From Klebsiella pneumoniae (GTDB taxonomy: Bacteria > Pseudomonadota > Gammaproteobacteria > Ga0077536): a stretch of 10,260 bases of DNA. The stretch covers positions 1-10,260 of the forward strand of contig CAMCBY010000109.1 of assembly GCA_945873015.1 (NCBI GenBank), given 5' to 3'. Each line of letters opens with the position of its first letter. The stretch's first letter is position 1. Shown here one piece after another: positions 1-6,634 of the stretch. Both the position numbers and the translations under genes were made by a program. The notes below the pieces were generated by a model. It did not search any database, was not told where the DNA came from, and was given only the letters and a program-made list of their open reading frames with translations.

Positions 1-44
1 CGCAAGCTCGCTTTTCGCATCGTTTTACGAGGAGGCCTGCATGA
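1..44 (+). CDS. Possible 3' tail of an upstream gene (partial)
   Basis: Reading from base 3, the frame is open until a TGA at 42-44, which overlaps the first ATG of ureG. Such stop/start overlaps are usual inside urease accessory operons, where ureF normally precedes ureG. Only about 13 residues are visible and they are not diagnostic of UreF, so this is a position-based guess. The other two frames are also open across the first 40 bases. Confidence 0.2.
   Translation, partial: QARFSHRFTRRPA
30..35 (+). promoter_or_regulatory. Strong ribosome binding site of ureG
   Basis: AGGAGG is a full match to the Shine-Dalgarno core. It lies 5 bases before the ATG at 41 and 8 bases before the second ATG at 44. 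The spacing slightly favours the second ATG, so the true product may lack the first methionine. Confidence 0.75.
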
Positions 45-667
45 TGAATACACTGCCACGTAACAAGCCCGTTCTGCGCGTCGGTATCGGCGGGCCGGTC
101 GGCTCCGGCAAGACTGCGCTCATGGATGCGCTGTGCAAACGCCTGCGCGATCACTACCAGATCGCCGCCGTCACCAATGACATCTATACCCGCGAGGACG
201 CCGAGTTTCTGATCCGAAGCCAGGCGCTGACGCCCGACCGCATCGTCGGCGTCGAAACCGGCGGTTGCCCGCACACCGCCATCCGTGAAGACGCGTCGAT
301 GAACCTCGCCGCCATCGATGACTTGTGCGTGCGTTTTCCCGACCTCGACCTGGTGCTGGTAGAGAGCGGTGGTGACAATCTCGCTGCGACCTTCAGCCCG
401 GAACTCGCCGACCTGACCATTTACGTCATCGATGTCGCCGAGGGCGAAAAAATTCCGCGCAAGGGCGGCCCCGGCATCACGCGCTCCGACCTGCTGGTCA
501 TCAACAAGACTGATCTTGCGCCCTATGTCGGCGCTTCGCTGGAAGTGATGGAAAGCGATACCAAACGTATGCGCGGTGAGCGCCCCTATGTGTTTACCAA
601 TCTGCGCGCCGGCACCGGGCTCGAAACCATTGCCCAGTTCGTCATTCGCGAGGGGATTTTGAATTGA
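41..667 (+). CDS. ureG: Urease accessory GTPase UreG
   Basis: UreG is the SIMIBI-class GTPase that, with UreF, UreD/H and UreE, delivers nickel to the urease active site using GTP hydrolysis in the cytoplasm. The 208-residue product has the usual family length. Visible motifs are the P-loop GPVGSGKT (about residues 18-25), the nickel-binding CPH motif (76-78) within the family signature ETGGCPHTAIRED, the ESGGDN switch segment (108-113) and the guanine-specificity motif NKTD (155-158). It is complete and intact. Two in-frame ATG codons (41 and 44) follow a perfect Shine-Dalgarno site. The gene is probably the last urease gene of a cluster lying off the left edge. Its stop codon overlaps the start of the next gene by 4 bases, so the two are probably cotranscribed. 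The identification is firm. Confidence 0.97.
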   Translation: MMNTLPRNKPVLRVGIGGPVGSGKTALMDALCKRLRDHYQIAAVTNDIYTREDAEFLIRSQALTPDRIVGVETGGCPHTAIREDASMNLAAIDDLCVRFPDLDLVLVESGGDNLAATFSPELADLTIYVIDVAEGEKIPRKGGPGITRSDLLVINKTDLAPYVGASLEVMESDTKRMRGERPYVFTNLRAGTGLETIAQFVIREGILN

Positions 668-1266
668 AGACATTGTTTACCACCACCCGCCGCACGGCGG
701 TGATGGTTTCGGGTTGCGCTGTGATCGCACTGACGGGATGTGCGGAGGTGACGTTCAAACGCGGCGCGGGACCAGACCAAATGCAGGCGACCGAACAGGG
801 TTGTCGTGAAAAGACCGCGACGGTCGAAGCCTACAAAGCCTGTCTGAACGCGGCCGGTTTTCTGTACGCCAAACCAAGCGGCGACACGGTATTGTTTGCC
901 GACGATGAGGAAGCTGCACAGGCAGCGGCTGCGGACACCGGCATAGCAACCGCGGTAGAGGAAGAACCTGCGTCAGTCGCCACCGCTGACGCACCGACAG
1001 TCAGTGTCGAGCCTGCGGGCCGTACCGGAGAATCCCTGCCCCAGGCGACCAAACCCGTGGCCAAGGCGCCTGCCGATCCGTTGAAGAAAGTGACCGTCGC
1101 CAGCTGGTGGAAATTCGGCGGCACTTCAGACGGCCTTAACGCCGACCAGGCCACCTGCGGATCCACACTGGGTGAAGCGCATCACGTCGCACCCAACGCC
1201 AAGGTGGTGACGGTCGGCATGCTGCGCTGTTTGAAGACCAAGGGTTGGTTTGCGGTGGGGCGTTAA
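664..1266 (+). CDS. Predicted lipoprotein with two Cys-pair motifs, TTG start
   Basis: I do not recognise the family. The start is TTG at 664, overlapping the ureG stop by 4 bases and preceded at 8 bases by AGGGG (651-655), which suggests translational coupling. The 200-residue product starts with a basic segment (Arg-Arg at 9-10), a hydrophobic stretch and the lipobox LTGC with lipidated Cys26, so it should be anchored to a membrane on the periplasmic side. Residue +2 is Ala, which does not suggest inner-membrane retention in the classical rule. The mature part has two similar ends: Cys47...Cys60-Leu-x3-Gly-Phe and Cys165...Cys189-Leu-x3-Gly-Trp, separated by a low-complexity Ala/Glu/Pro/Thr linker (about residues 80-140). 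The four Cys may form two disulfides. A role in urease maturation is not implied by the sequence; the gene may only share the transcript. Confidence 0.8.
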   Translation: MKTLFTTTRRTAVMVSGCAVIALTGCAEVTFKRGAGPDQMQATEQGCREKTATVEAYKACLNAAGFLYAKPSGDTVLFADDEEAAQAAAADTGIATAVEEEPASVATADAPTVSVEPAGRTGESLPQATKPVAKAPADPLKKVTVASWWKFGGTSDGLNADQATCGSTLGEAHHVAPNAKVVTVGMLRCLKTKGWFAVGR

Positions 1267-1288
1267 GCTCCGCGCGATACTAAATCCC

Positions 1289-1322
1289 CCCTGTAGGTGC
1301 GAATTTATTCGCACCTACGGGG
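1289..1322. repeat. REP-like palindrome, copy 1
   Basis: A 16-base left arm (1289-1304) pairs with 1307-1322 around a TT loop, with only one T-G mismatch in the stem. The inner arm GTAGGTGCGAAT and its complement are of a type seen as dispersed extragenic palindromes in many gammaproteobacteria. It sits in the 62-base gap between two convergent genes (lipoprotein and pntB) and could act as a bidirectional transcript end, although no T-run follows. A second copy in inverted orientation lies at 5188-5213, sharing 16 identical bases. Confidence 0.75.
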
Positions 1323-1328
1323 CCGCTC

Positions 1329-2720
1329 TTAACTCTGCAGCGCCTTCAACACACTATCCAGACTCTGCTTCGCATCGCCGAACAGCATGCGCGTGTTGTC
1401 CTTGAAGAACAGCGGATTGTCGACACCGGCATAACCGCTCGCCATCGAACGCTTCATGACGATGGCAGTCTGCGCCTTCCACACTTCCAGCACCGGCATG
1501 CCGGCGATGGGGCTGTTGGGCTCGTCCTGCGCCGAGGGATTGACGATGTCGTTGGCGCCGATCACGAGCACCACGTCAGTGGCGGGGAAATCCTCGTTGA
1601 TTTCGTCCATTTCCATGACGATGTCATAGGGCACCCGCGCTTCAGCCAACAGCACGTTCATGTGGCCGGGCATGCGGCCTGCCACTGGGTGGATGGCGAA
1701 GCGCACGGTTTTGCCCCGGTCACGCAGGTTCTTGGTGATCTCGTACACCGTGATCTGCGCCTGCGCGACGGCCATGCCATAACCCGGCACGATCACCACG
1801 CTTGAGGCTTCGCGCAACAACTCGGCGGTTTCTTCCGGGCTGAGCGGATTGACCTCGCCTTCTATTGCCGCCACCGGGCCGCTGCCGCTCGAAGAACCGA
1901 AACCGCCGGCAATCACCGACAGGAACTGGCGATTCATGGCGCGGCACATGATGTAGGACAGAATCGCGCCACTCGAACCGACCAGTGCGCCGGTCACGAT
2001 CAAGAGGTCGTTCGACAACATGAAACCTGTCGCCGCCGCGGCCCAGCCGGAGTAACTGTTCAGCATCGACACCACCACCGGCATGTCCGCGCCGCCGATG
2101 GCCATCACCATGTGCACACCGAATCCAAACGCAATCAAGGTCATGATGATCAGCGGCCATACGCTGCCGCCATCGACGAAACTCGAACCCAGCCCCACGC
2201 AGGCCAGCGCCAGGCCGAGATTCAGCCAATGGCGCCCGGGCAACGTGAGTGGCTTGCCGTCAATCTTGCCGCGCAGTTTGCCGAAAGCGACTATCGAGCC
2301 GGTGAAAGTCACCGCGCCGATCAGGATGCCGAGATAGATCTCGACTTCGTGAATGGTCTTCTCGGCGCCTTCCATACCGCCGGTGCCACTGAAAAAAGTG
2401 GCGTACCCGATCAGCACGGCGGCCAGACCGACGAAGCTGTGCAGCATCGCGACCAGTTCCGGCATCTCGGTCATCTGCACGCGTTTGGCGGCATAAAAAC
2501 CGATGCTGCCGCCAATCAGCATGACCAGCATGAGCAGAGATACACCACTGAAGCCGTGGACCTCGGGGCCAAAGACGGTGGCGAGAATGGCTATCAACAT
2601 GCCGCTCATGCCGTAGGCATTACCGCGGCGTGCGGTTTCGGGGTTGCTTAACCCGCCGAGGCTCAGGATAAAGAGCACGGCGGCAATGATGTAACTCGCG
2701 GTGACGATTCCGGTTCCCAT
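1329..2720 (-). CDS. pntB: NAD(P) transhydrogenase beta subunit PntB
   Basis: PntB is the membrane and NADP(H)-binding subunit of the proton-translocating transhydrogenase, which uses the proton gradient to drive NADPH formation from NADH. The product is 463 residues, against 462 in E. coli. The N-terminal part is a series of membrane helices (domain II) with the conserved MLHSFVGLAAVL segment; its His (about residue 94) matches the E. coli beta-His91 of the proton path. The C-terminal domain III (about 290-463) has the NADP-binding VPGYGMAVAQAQ loop (about 310), the HPVAGRMPGHMN segment and VIGANDIVNP. I chose the ATG at 2720 because MGTGIV is the family N-terminus; the open frame runs 80 codons further upstream only inside pntA. 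The start is 8 bases after the pntA stop, and the AGAGG binding site overlaps that stop codon (TAGAGG), so translation is probably coupled. Confidence 0.97.
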   Translation of the reverse strand: MGTGIVTASYIIAAVLFILSLGGLSNPETARRGNAYGMSGMLIAILATVFGPEVHGFSGVSLLMLVMLIGGSIGFYAAKRVQMTEMPELVAMLHSFVGLAAVLIGYATFFSGTGGMEGAEKTIHEVEIYLGILIGAVTFTGSIVAFGKLRGKIDGKPLTLPGRHWLNLGLALACVGLGSSFVDGGSVWPLIIMTLIAFGFGVHMVMAIGGADMPVVVSMLNSYSGWAAAATGFMLSNDLLIVTGALVGSSGAILSYIMCRAMNRQFLSVIAGGFGSSSGSGPVAAIEGEVNPLSPEETAELLREASSVVIVPGYGMAVAQAQITVYEITKNLRDRGKTVRFAIHPVAGRMPGHMNVLLAEARVPYDIVMEMDEINEDFPATDVVLVIGANDIVNPSAQDEPNSPIAGMPVLEVWKAQTAIVMKRSMASGYAGVDNPLFFKDNTRMLFGDAKQSLDSVLKALQS

Positions 2721-2728
2721 GGCTGCCT

Positions 2729-4294
2729 CTACTTCTGGAACATGCGCAACATGCGCTGGGTGACAAGGAATCCGCCGGCGATATTGATGGTCGCGAGCAG
2801 GATTGCGGCCGCCGACAGCAGCGTGATCATGAAGCCCTCGGTCGAGATCTGCAGCAGCGCGCCGATGACGATAATGCCGCTGATGGCGTTGGTGACGCTC
2901 ATGAGCGGGGTATGCAGTGCCGGCTTCACGTTCCAGATCACCTGATAACCGACAAAACATGCCAGCACAAAGACCGTGAAGTGCGACATGAAAGCGGCCG
3001 GCGCGACACTACCCAGACCCCACAGCACGAGGGCGCCTGCCGCCATCACGGCCAGCGTGGTGAGCGGGTTGGACGGCGCTGCAGCGTGGCCGTGGCCATG
3101 GGCTTTGGGCGGCGGTGTCGCGGCCGTTGCCTTCTTGGGCGCGGCGGACAAGGTCGGCGGCGGCGGTGGCCAGGTGATGGTGCCTTCCTTGATCACGGTC
3201 GCGCCGCGGATCGCTTCGTCGTCCATGTTGATGACGACATTACCGTCCTTGGCCGGCGACAACTCGGTCAGCAGGTGACGCAGGTTGGTCGCGTAGAGTT
3301 GGCTCGACTGGGTCGCAAGACGGCTCGGCAGGTCGGCATAGCCGATGATCGAGACGCCGTGACGCACAGCGATTTCACCCGGCACGGTCAATTCGCAGTT
3401 GCCGCCCTGCTCCGATGCGAGGTCAACAATCACACTGCCATTGCGCATGCTCGCGACCATTTCGGCAGTGATGAGTTTGGGCGCCGGTTTACCGGGAATC
3501 AGCGCGGTGGTGACGATGATGTCGACTTCCTTCGCCTGCTCGGCGAACAGCGCCATCTCCGCTTCGATGAACTCCTTGCTCATGGTCTTGGCATAGCCGC
3601 CGGTGCCACCACCCTCTTCCTTGAAGTCGAGCATCAGGAACTCGGCATCCATGCTCTCGACCTGCTCCTTGACCTCGGGGCGGGTATCGAAGGCGCGCAC
3701 GATGGCGCCCATGCTCTTGGCCGTGCCAATCGCGGCAAGACCGGCGACGCCGGCGCCGATGATCAGCACCTTGGCCGGTGGCACTTTGCCGGCAGCGGTA
3801 ATCTGGCCGGTGAAGAATCGCCCGAATACACCCGCCGCTTCGACTATCGCGCGATAACCGGCGATGTTGGCCATCGAACTCAAGGCGTCCATCTTCTGTG
3901 CGCGGGAGATACGCGGCACGCTGTCCATCGCCAGCACGTTGGCGCCGGTCGCGGCGAGCTTTTCCATGAGGTCAGGATTCTGCCCCGGCCAGATGAAGGA
4001 AATGAGGGTCTGGCCAGCACGCAGCAGCTCGACCTCGTGGCAGCCGAGGGTCGGATGCGCCTCAGGCGCCCGCACTTTGAACACGACGTCGGCTTCGCTC
4101 CACAGCGCGCGGGTGTCGGCAACCAAGGTCGCCCCTGCTTCTACATAAGCCTCGTCGGCATAACTCGCGGCGGCTCCCGCTCCGGCTTCGACAGACACCT
4201 CGAAACCGAGCTTGATGATTTGCTTGACGACATCGGGTGTGGTCGCAACCCGACGTTCGCCAGCGTGCACTTCGCGTGGCACGGCGATTTTCAT
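2729..4294 (-). CDS. pntA: NAD(P) transhydrogenase alpha subunit PntA
   Basis: PntA carries the NAD(H)-binding domain I and the first membrane helices of the proton-translocating transhydrogenase. The product is 521 residues (E. coli about 510), the one-piece form rather than the split PntAA/PntAB form. Domain I occupies about residues 1-375, with the NAD-binding GAGVAG loop (180-185), AFDTRPEVKEQV (201-212) and the mobile-loop segment SRLATQSSQLYATN (about 324-337). A Pro/Ala/His-rich linker (about 376-410, with PPPPP and HGHGH) leads to four hydrophobic segments (about 411-515), including HTPLMSVTNAISG. The ATG at 4294 is chosen because MKIAVPRE is the family N-terminus and GAGGAG lies just upstream (4301-4309 region); an in-frame ATG at 4318 adds 8 residues and is less likely. 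It is the first gene of the pntA-pntB operon. Confidence 0.97.
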   Translation of the reverse strand: MKIAVPREVHAGERRVATTPDVVKQIIKLGFEVSVEAGAGAAASYADEAYVEAGATLVADTRALWSEADVVFKVRAPEAHPTLGCHEVELLRAGQTLISFIWPGQNPDLMEKLAATGANVLAMDSVPRISRAQKMDALSSMANIAGYRAIVEAAGVFGRFFTGQITAAGKVPPAKVLIIGAGVAGLAAIGTAKSMGAIVRAFDTRPEVKEQVESMDAEFLMLDFKEEGGGTGGYAKTMSKEFIEAEMALFAEQAKEVDIIVTTALIPGKPAPKLITAEMVASMRNGSVIVDLASEQGGNCELTVPGEIAVRHGVSIIGYADLPSRLATQSSQLYATNLRHLLTELSPAKDGNVVINMDDEAIRGATVIKEGTITWPPPPPTLSAAPKKATAATPPPKAHGHGHAAAPSNPLTTLAVMAAGALVLWGLGSVAPAAFMSHFTVFVLACFVGYQVIWNVKPALHTPLMSVTNAISGIIVIGALLQISTEGFMITLLSAAAILLATINIAGGFLVTQRMLRMFQK

Positions 4295-4493
4295 CTGCGC
4301 TCTCCTCTGATTGGGCATTCATGGCACCGGCCGCGCGGCGTGTTCCGCGCCGGCCGGAGCTGGCATGGCGGCTAATATGGGCGGATTGTATAGTGCATCG
4401 CAATAGGGCGGTGGACCATTAGCGATCCAGCCTTCATCCCAGGCCGCCGCGAACTATTCAACCCTGTCGGCCTACCAACGCGAGGAGCAAAAC
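4295..4493. promoter_or_regulatory. Divergent intergenic region between pntA and the PPOX gene
   Basis: This 199-base region must hold promoters for both directions. For the rightward gene the best -10-like hexamer is TATAGT at 4389-4394 (5 of 6 to consensus), but no good -35 is present at 17 bases. For pntA, the complementary strand offers TTGCGA (4405-4400) followed after 18 bases by CATATT, each 4 of 6. Both are weak guesses. The pntA leader contains a GC-rich hairpin (separate entry). I see no recognisable operator. Confidence 0.4.
4327..4357. other. GC-rich hairpin in the pntA leader
   Basis: CCGGCCGCGCGG (4327-4338) pairs with 4345-4357 across a 6-base loop, with a single bulged C at 4350: 12 base pairs, all G-C. 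It lies about 33 bases upstream of the pntA start. No T-run follows on either strand, so it is not a standard intrinsic terminator. It could be an mRNA leader structure, a protein-binding palindrome, or simply a product of high GC. Confidence 0.5.
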
Positions 4494-5141
4494 ATGTCCG
4501 GGCAAACAACCAAGGTTTTCACCAGCACCGAGCAGTTGCAGGACTATATCGGCACGCCGCTGGAACTCGCGGTGCGCAAGGCCATCCCCCATCTCGACCA
4601 GCATTGTCGCGCCTTCATCGCGCGCTCGCCGTTCGTATCAGTCGGCACTGCGGCGGCCAATGGTCGCGCCGATGTTTCGCCGCGCGGCGACGCGCCGGGT
4701 TTCGTGCAGGTGCTCGATGACAACACCTTGTTCATTCCCGACAGGCCCGGCAACAACCGTCTCGATACGATGCGCAACATCATCGAGAACCCGAATGTCG
4801 GGCTGCTCTTCATGGTGCCCGGCTTCGAGGACATGCTGCGGGTCAATGGCCGCGCCCAGATAGTGTGCGACGACGAGCTGCTCGGTCAGGCAGTGGTCAA
4901 TGGCAAAACGCCGCGCGTCGGCATCCGGGTCGCGGTTGACGAAGCCTATCTACACTGCGCGAAGGCGGTGAAACGCTCGAAGCTATGGGATGAGGCCAGC
5001 CGTCATGAGCGCAAGGCGCTGCCGTCCCTCGGCAAGATGATTCTTGAGCAGACCGCCGCGCCGCAAACCGCGCCCGCTGCCGAGGTGGTGGCCCAGGTCG
5101 ATGAGCTCATCGAAGAGAACTACCGCAGCGGTCTGTACTGA
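4494..5141 (+). CDS. PPOX-class FMN-dependent flavoprotein (DR_2398-type)
   Basis: The 215-residue product belongs to the pyridoxamine 5'-phosphate oxidase-like split-barrel flavoproteins. The run FVSVGTAAANGRADVSPRGD (about 47-66), then IPDRPGNNRLDTMRN (81-95), NPNVGLLFMVPG (99-110) and RVNGRA (116-121) match the subfamily of probable FMN-dependent enzymes often called the DR_2398 family. These bind FMN, or sometimes F420 or heme in relatives; the physiological substrate is generally not known and it should not be called PdxH. The C-terminal segment (about 196-215, ending ENYRSGLY) is a family feature. The ATG at 4494 is preceded 6 bases away by GAGGAG (4482-4487). It stands alone: divergent from pntA and convergent with the crotonase gene. 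No signal peptide, so cytoplasmic. Confidence 0.88.
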   Translation: MSGQTTKVFTSTEQLQDYIGTPLELAVRKAIPHLDQHCRAFIARSPFVSVGTAAANGRADVSPRGDAPGFVQVLDDNTLFIPDRPGNNRLDTMRNIIENPNVGLLFMVPGFEDMLRVNGRAQIVCDDELLGQAVVNGKTPRVGIRVAVDEAYLHCAKAVKRSKLWDEASRHERKALPSLGKMILEQTAAPQTAPAAEVVAQVDELIEENYRSGLY

Positions 5142-5187
5142 GGTTGTTGTTGCGAGTTCATCCGCATCCTTAAGCATGACCTTGAAT

Positions 5188-5213
5188 GTGCGAATGGATT
5201 CGCACCTACAGGG
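5188..5213. repeat. REP-like palindrome, copy 2 (partial)
   Basis: GTGCGAAT (5188-5195), a GG loop, and ATTCGCAC (5198-5205) form a perfect 8-base-pair hairpin. The right arm continues to 5213 and its 16 bases (5198-5213) are identical to the reverse complement of 1289-1304 in copy 1. The left arm has lost the outer GTAG part, so this copy is degenerate. It lies at the 3' junction of two convergent genes and runs into the crotonase gene: the crotonase stop codon TAG (5208-5206) is part of the repeat. Confidence 0.75.
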
Positions 5214-6012
5214 CGTCGTCGTCGAAGCGGCCGTGACGGCCGCGGCCGCTGCTGAAACGCGTGGCGCCGGCGATGCCCTCTGCTTTCAACACATCCTTGC
5301 TGTTCCACCATTCCGCGCGCAGCGCGTCGGCTTCGGCCAAACCATGCTGCATGAATACCGAGCGTCGGTCGGCGCGCATGCACATTTGCGGGAATCGCGC
5401 GATGTCAGCGGCCAGTGCTTCGGCGGCCGCGCGTGAGCTGCCGTCGGGCACCACCCGTTCGCAGGCACCGATACGCAGCGCCTCCTCGGCGCTGACCTTG
5501 CGACCGGTGAGAATGATGTCGAGGGCCCGACCTTCGCCGACCAGGCGCGGCAGGCGCACCGTGCCGCCGTCGATCAGCGGCACACCCCAGCGCCGGCAGT
5601 AGACGCCGAAATAGGCGCTCTCCTCCATCACACGCAGATCGCACCACAGTGCCAACTCAAAGCCGCCGGCCACCGCCGGCCCCGCCACCGCCGCGATCAC
5701 CGGCTTGGACAGCACCAGACGACTCGGGCCCATCGGGCCGCGCGGCATGGTTTCGCCATCGGCCGGGAAATCGAACTCAGCGAGCGGGTCATCACGCCCC
5801 ACCAGACGGCTCGCTTCCTTCAGATCCCATCCGGCGCAGAAGGCGCCGCCTTCGCCGTAGAACACCGCCACACTGGCTTCCTCATCGGCGTCAAATGCAA
5901 CGAAGGCAGCGGTCAAGGCCTCGGCGCTGGCCGGATCCATCGCGTTGCGTGCTTCGGCGCGGCTGTGAATAACCGTCGTCACCGGTCCGTTCTTTTCGAC
6001 TCTCACGGTCAT
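5206..6012 (-). CDS. Crotonase/enoyl-CoA hydratase family protein
   Basis: A 268-residue crotonase-fold protein, the family of acyl-CoA hydratases, isomerases and related enzymes. The oxyanion-hole segments are visible as GGAFCAGWDL (about 55-64) and GPAVAGGFELA (111-121). Glu119 matches the first catalytic Glu of mitochondrial hydratase (Glu144 in rat). The second catalytic Glu (Glu164 in rat) is replaced: the aligned stretch reads FGVYCRRWG and has Cys139 there. This pattern marks a recurrent subgroup annotated only as crotonase family, so the reaction cannot be named. The ATG at 6012 is used because MTVRVEKNGP begins the fold and AGGAG lies 8 bases upstream; it overlaps the preceding gene's TGA as ATGA, indicating coupled translation. 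The last residues (Gly/Arg-rich, then DDDAL) are not conserved-looking, and the stop lies in a REP-like repeat. Third gene of the SoxYZ operon. Confidence 0.92.
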   Translation of the reverse strand: MTVRVEKNGPVTTVIHSRAEARNAMDPASAEALTAAFVAFDADEEASVAVFYGEGGAFCAGWDLKEASRLVGRDDPLAEFDFPADGETMPRGPMGPSRLVLSKPVIAAVAGPAVAGGFELALWCDLRVMEESAYFGVYCRRWGVPLIDGGTVRLPRLVGEGRALDIILTGRKVSAEEALRIGACERVVPDGSSRAAAEALAADIARFPQMCMRADRRSVFMQHGLAEADALRAEWWNSKDVLKAEGIAGATRFSSGRGRHGRFDDDAL

Positions 6013-6620
6013 CGTGTTGACTCCTGTTGGGCGACCGCAAGCAAGCGGCCGCAATTGAACTGACCTTGCCCGGCAAGCGCCACATCGAGCCAGCGCCGCT
6101 GCTCGAAATCGAAACACGGGCGACCGAAAGGCGGCACTTCGACATATCCAAGCAAGGCGCGCTGCTCGAATCGCTGGTAGACGAACTGGTTGAAAACCAG
6201 CGTGAATTTGGCACGCGGCACACTGGCGACATAGCGCGGAACCAACGCGTCCAGCACCAGTGGATAACGGCCATTGGCAGCCCGGTAGAGGTCGACCGCT
6301 TCAATCAGGCGGGTCGCACGTTGTCGCGCCAGATGATTGTTGACGTTGATAGTCACCATGATTGCAACGGCGGTCAGACTGAACAGCAGCGCTACGCATA
6401 TGGTCGGCCTCACGTCACGGCCGACTTTCAACAACAGCAGCGCTTTGGGCAGCAACCAACCGCCAACCGTCACCAGCAGCAAGGCCGCCAGCAGACCTTG
6501 GCCGAGCAACAGCGCATCGGCGGTAAACAACAGCAAAGCCACTAACAGCGCCGGGCGCCGCCACCACGGGTGCCGCACGGCGGGGTTGCCACGGACACCC
6601 GATGCGAGCGCGCGCGACAT
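6009..6620 (-). CDS. Three-helix membrane protein with pseudopilin-like C-terminal part
   Basis: Not assigned to a named family. The 203-residue product has an Arg/Trp-rich N-terminus, then three hydrophobic segments (about 23-39, 42-64 and 73-92), then a soluble part. The segment after the third helix, ARQRATRLIEAVDLYRAANG (98-117) followed by RYPLVLDALVPRYVASVP, resembles the post-helix region of type II secretion pseudopilins such as GspG, where a helix leads to the NGRYP turn and a LVP motif. Unlike a pseudopilin it has extra N-terminal helices and no prepilin peptidase site. The start ATG at 6620 lies 14 bases after the upstream SoxYZ-like gene's stop and has only a poor binding site; the end overlaps the crotonase start by 4 bases. 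Its place between the two suggests an inner-membrane partner, but its function is unknown. Confidence 0.78.
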   Translation of the reverse strand: MSRALASGVRGNPAVRHPWWRRPALLVALLLFTADALLLGQGLLAALLLVTVGGWLLPKALLLLKVGRDVRPTICVALLFSLTAVAIMVTINVNNHLARQRATRLIEAVDLYRAANGRYPLVLDALVPRYVASVPRAKFTLVFNQFVYQRFEQRALLGYVEVPPFGRPCFDFEQRRWLDVALAGQGQFNCGRLLAVAQQESTR

Positions 6621-6634
6621 CGGAGTTGAGCAGG

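Noticed and set aside
2721..2960. 80-codon N-terminal extension of the pntB open frame
   Set aside because: It lies entirely within the pntA coding region apart from 8 bases, has His/Arg-rich shadow-like composition, and the family N-terminus starts at the ATG at 2720 with a binding site just upstream.
2912..4375. Long plus-strand open frame (487 codons) opposite pntA
   Set aside because: It is antisense to a firmly identified gene, is rich in His, Arg, Gly and Asp as expected of a shadow frame in GC-rich DNA, and matches no known protein.
5227..5243. GCGGCCG/CGGCCGC palindrome as a terminator for the crotonase gene
   Set aside because: It lies inside the coding region before the stop codon and has no T-run; it encodes a Gly/Arg/His repeat and is probably a by-product of GC-rich codons.
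6027..6545. Gln-rich plus-strand open frame opposite the membrane protein
   Set aside because: The Gln/Gly/Arg-rich sequence is the complement of Leu- and Ala-rich codons in the membrane segments of the real gene.
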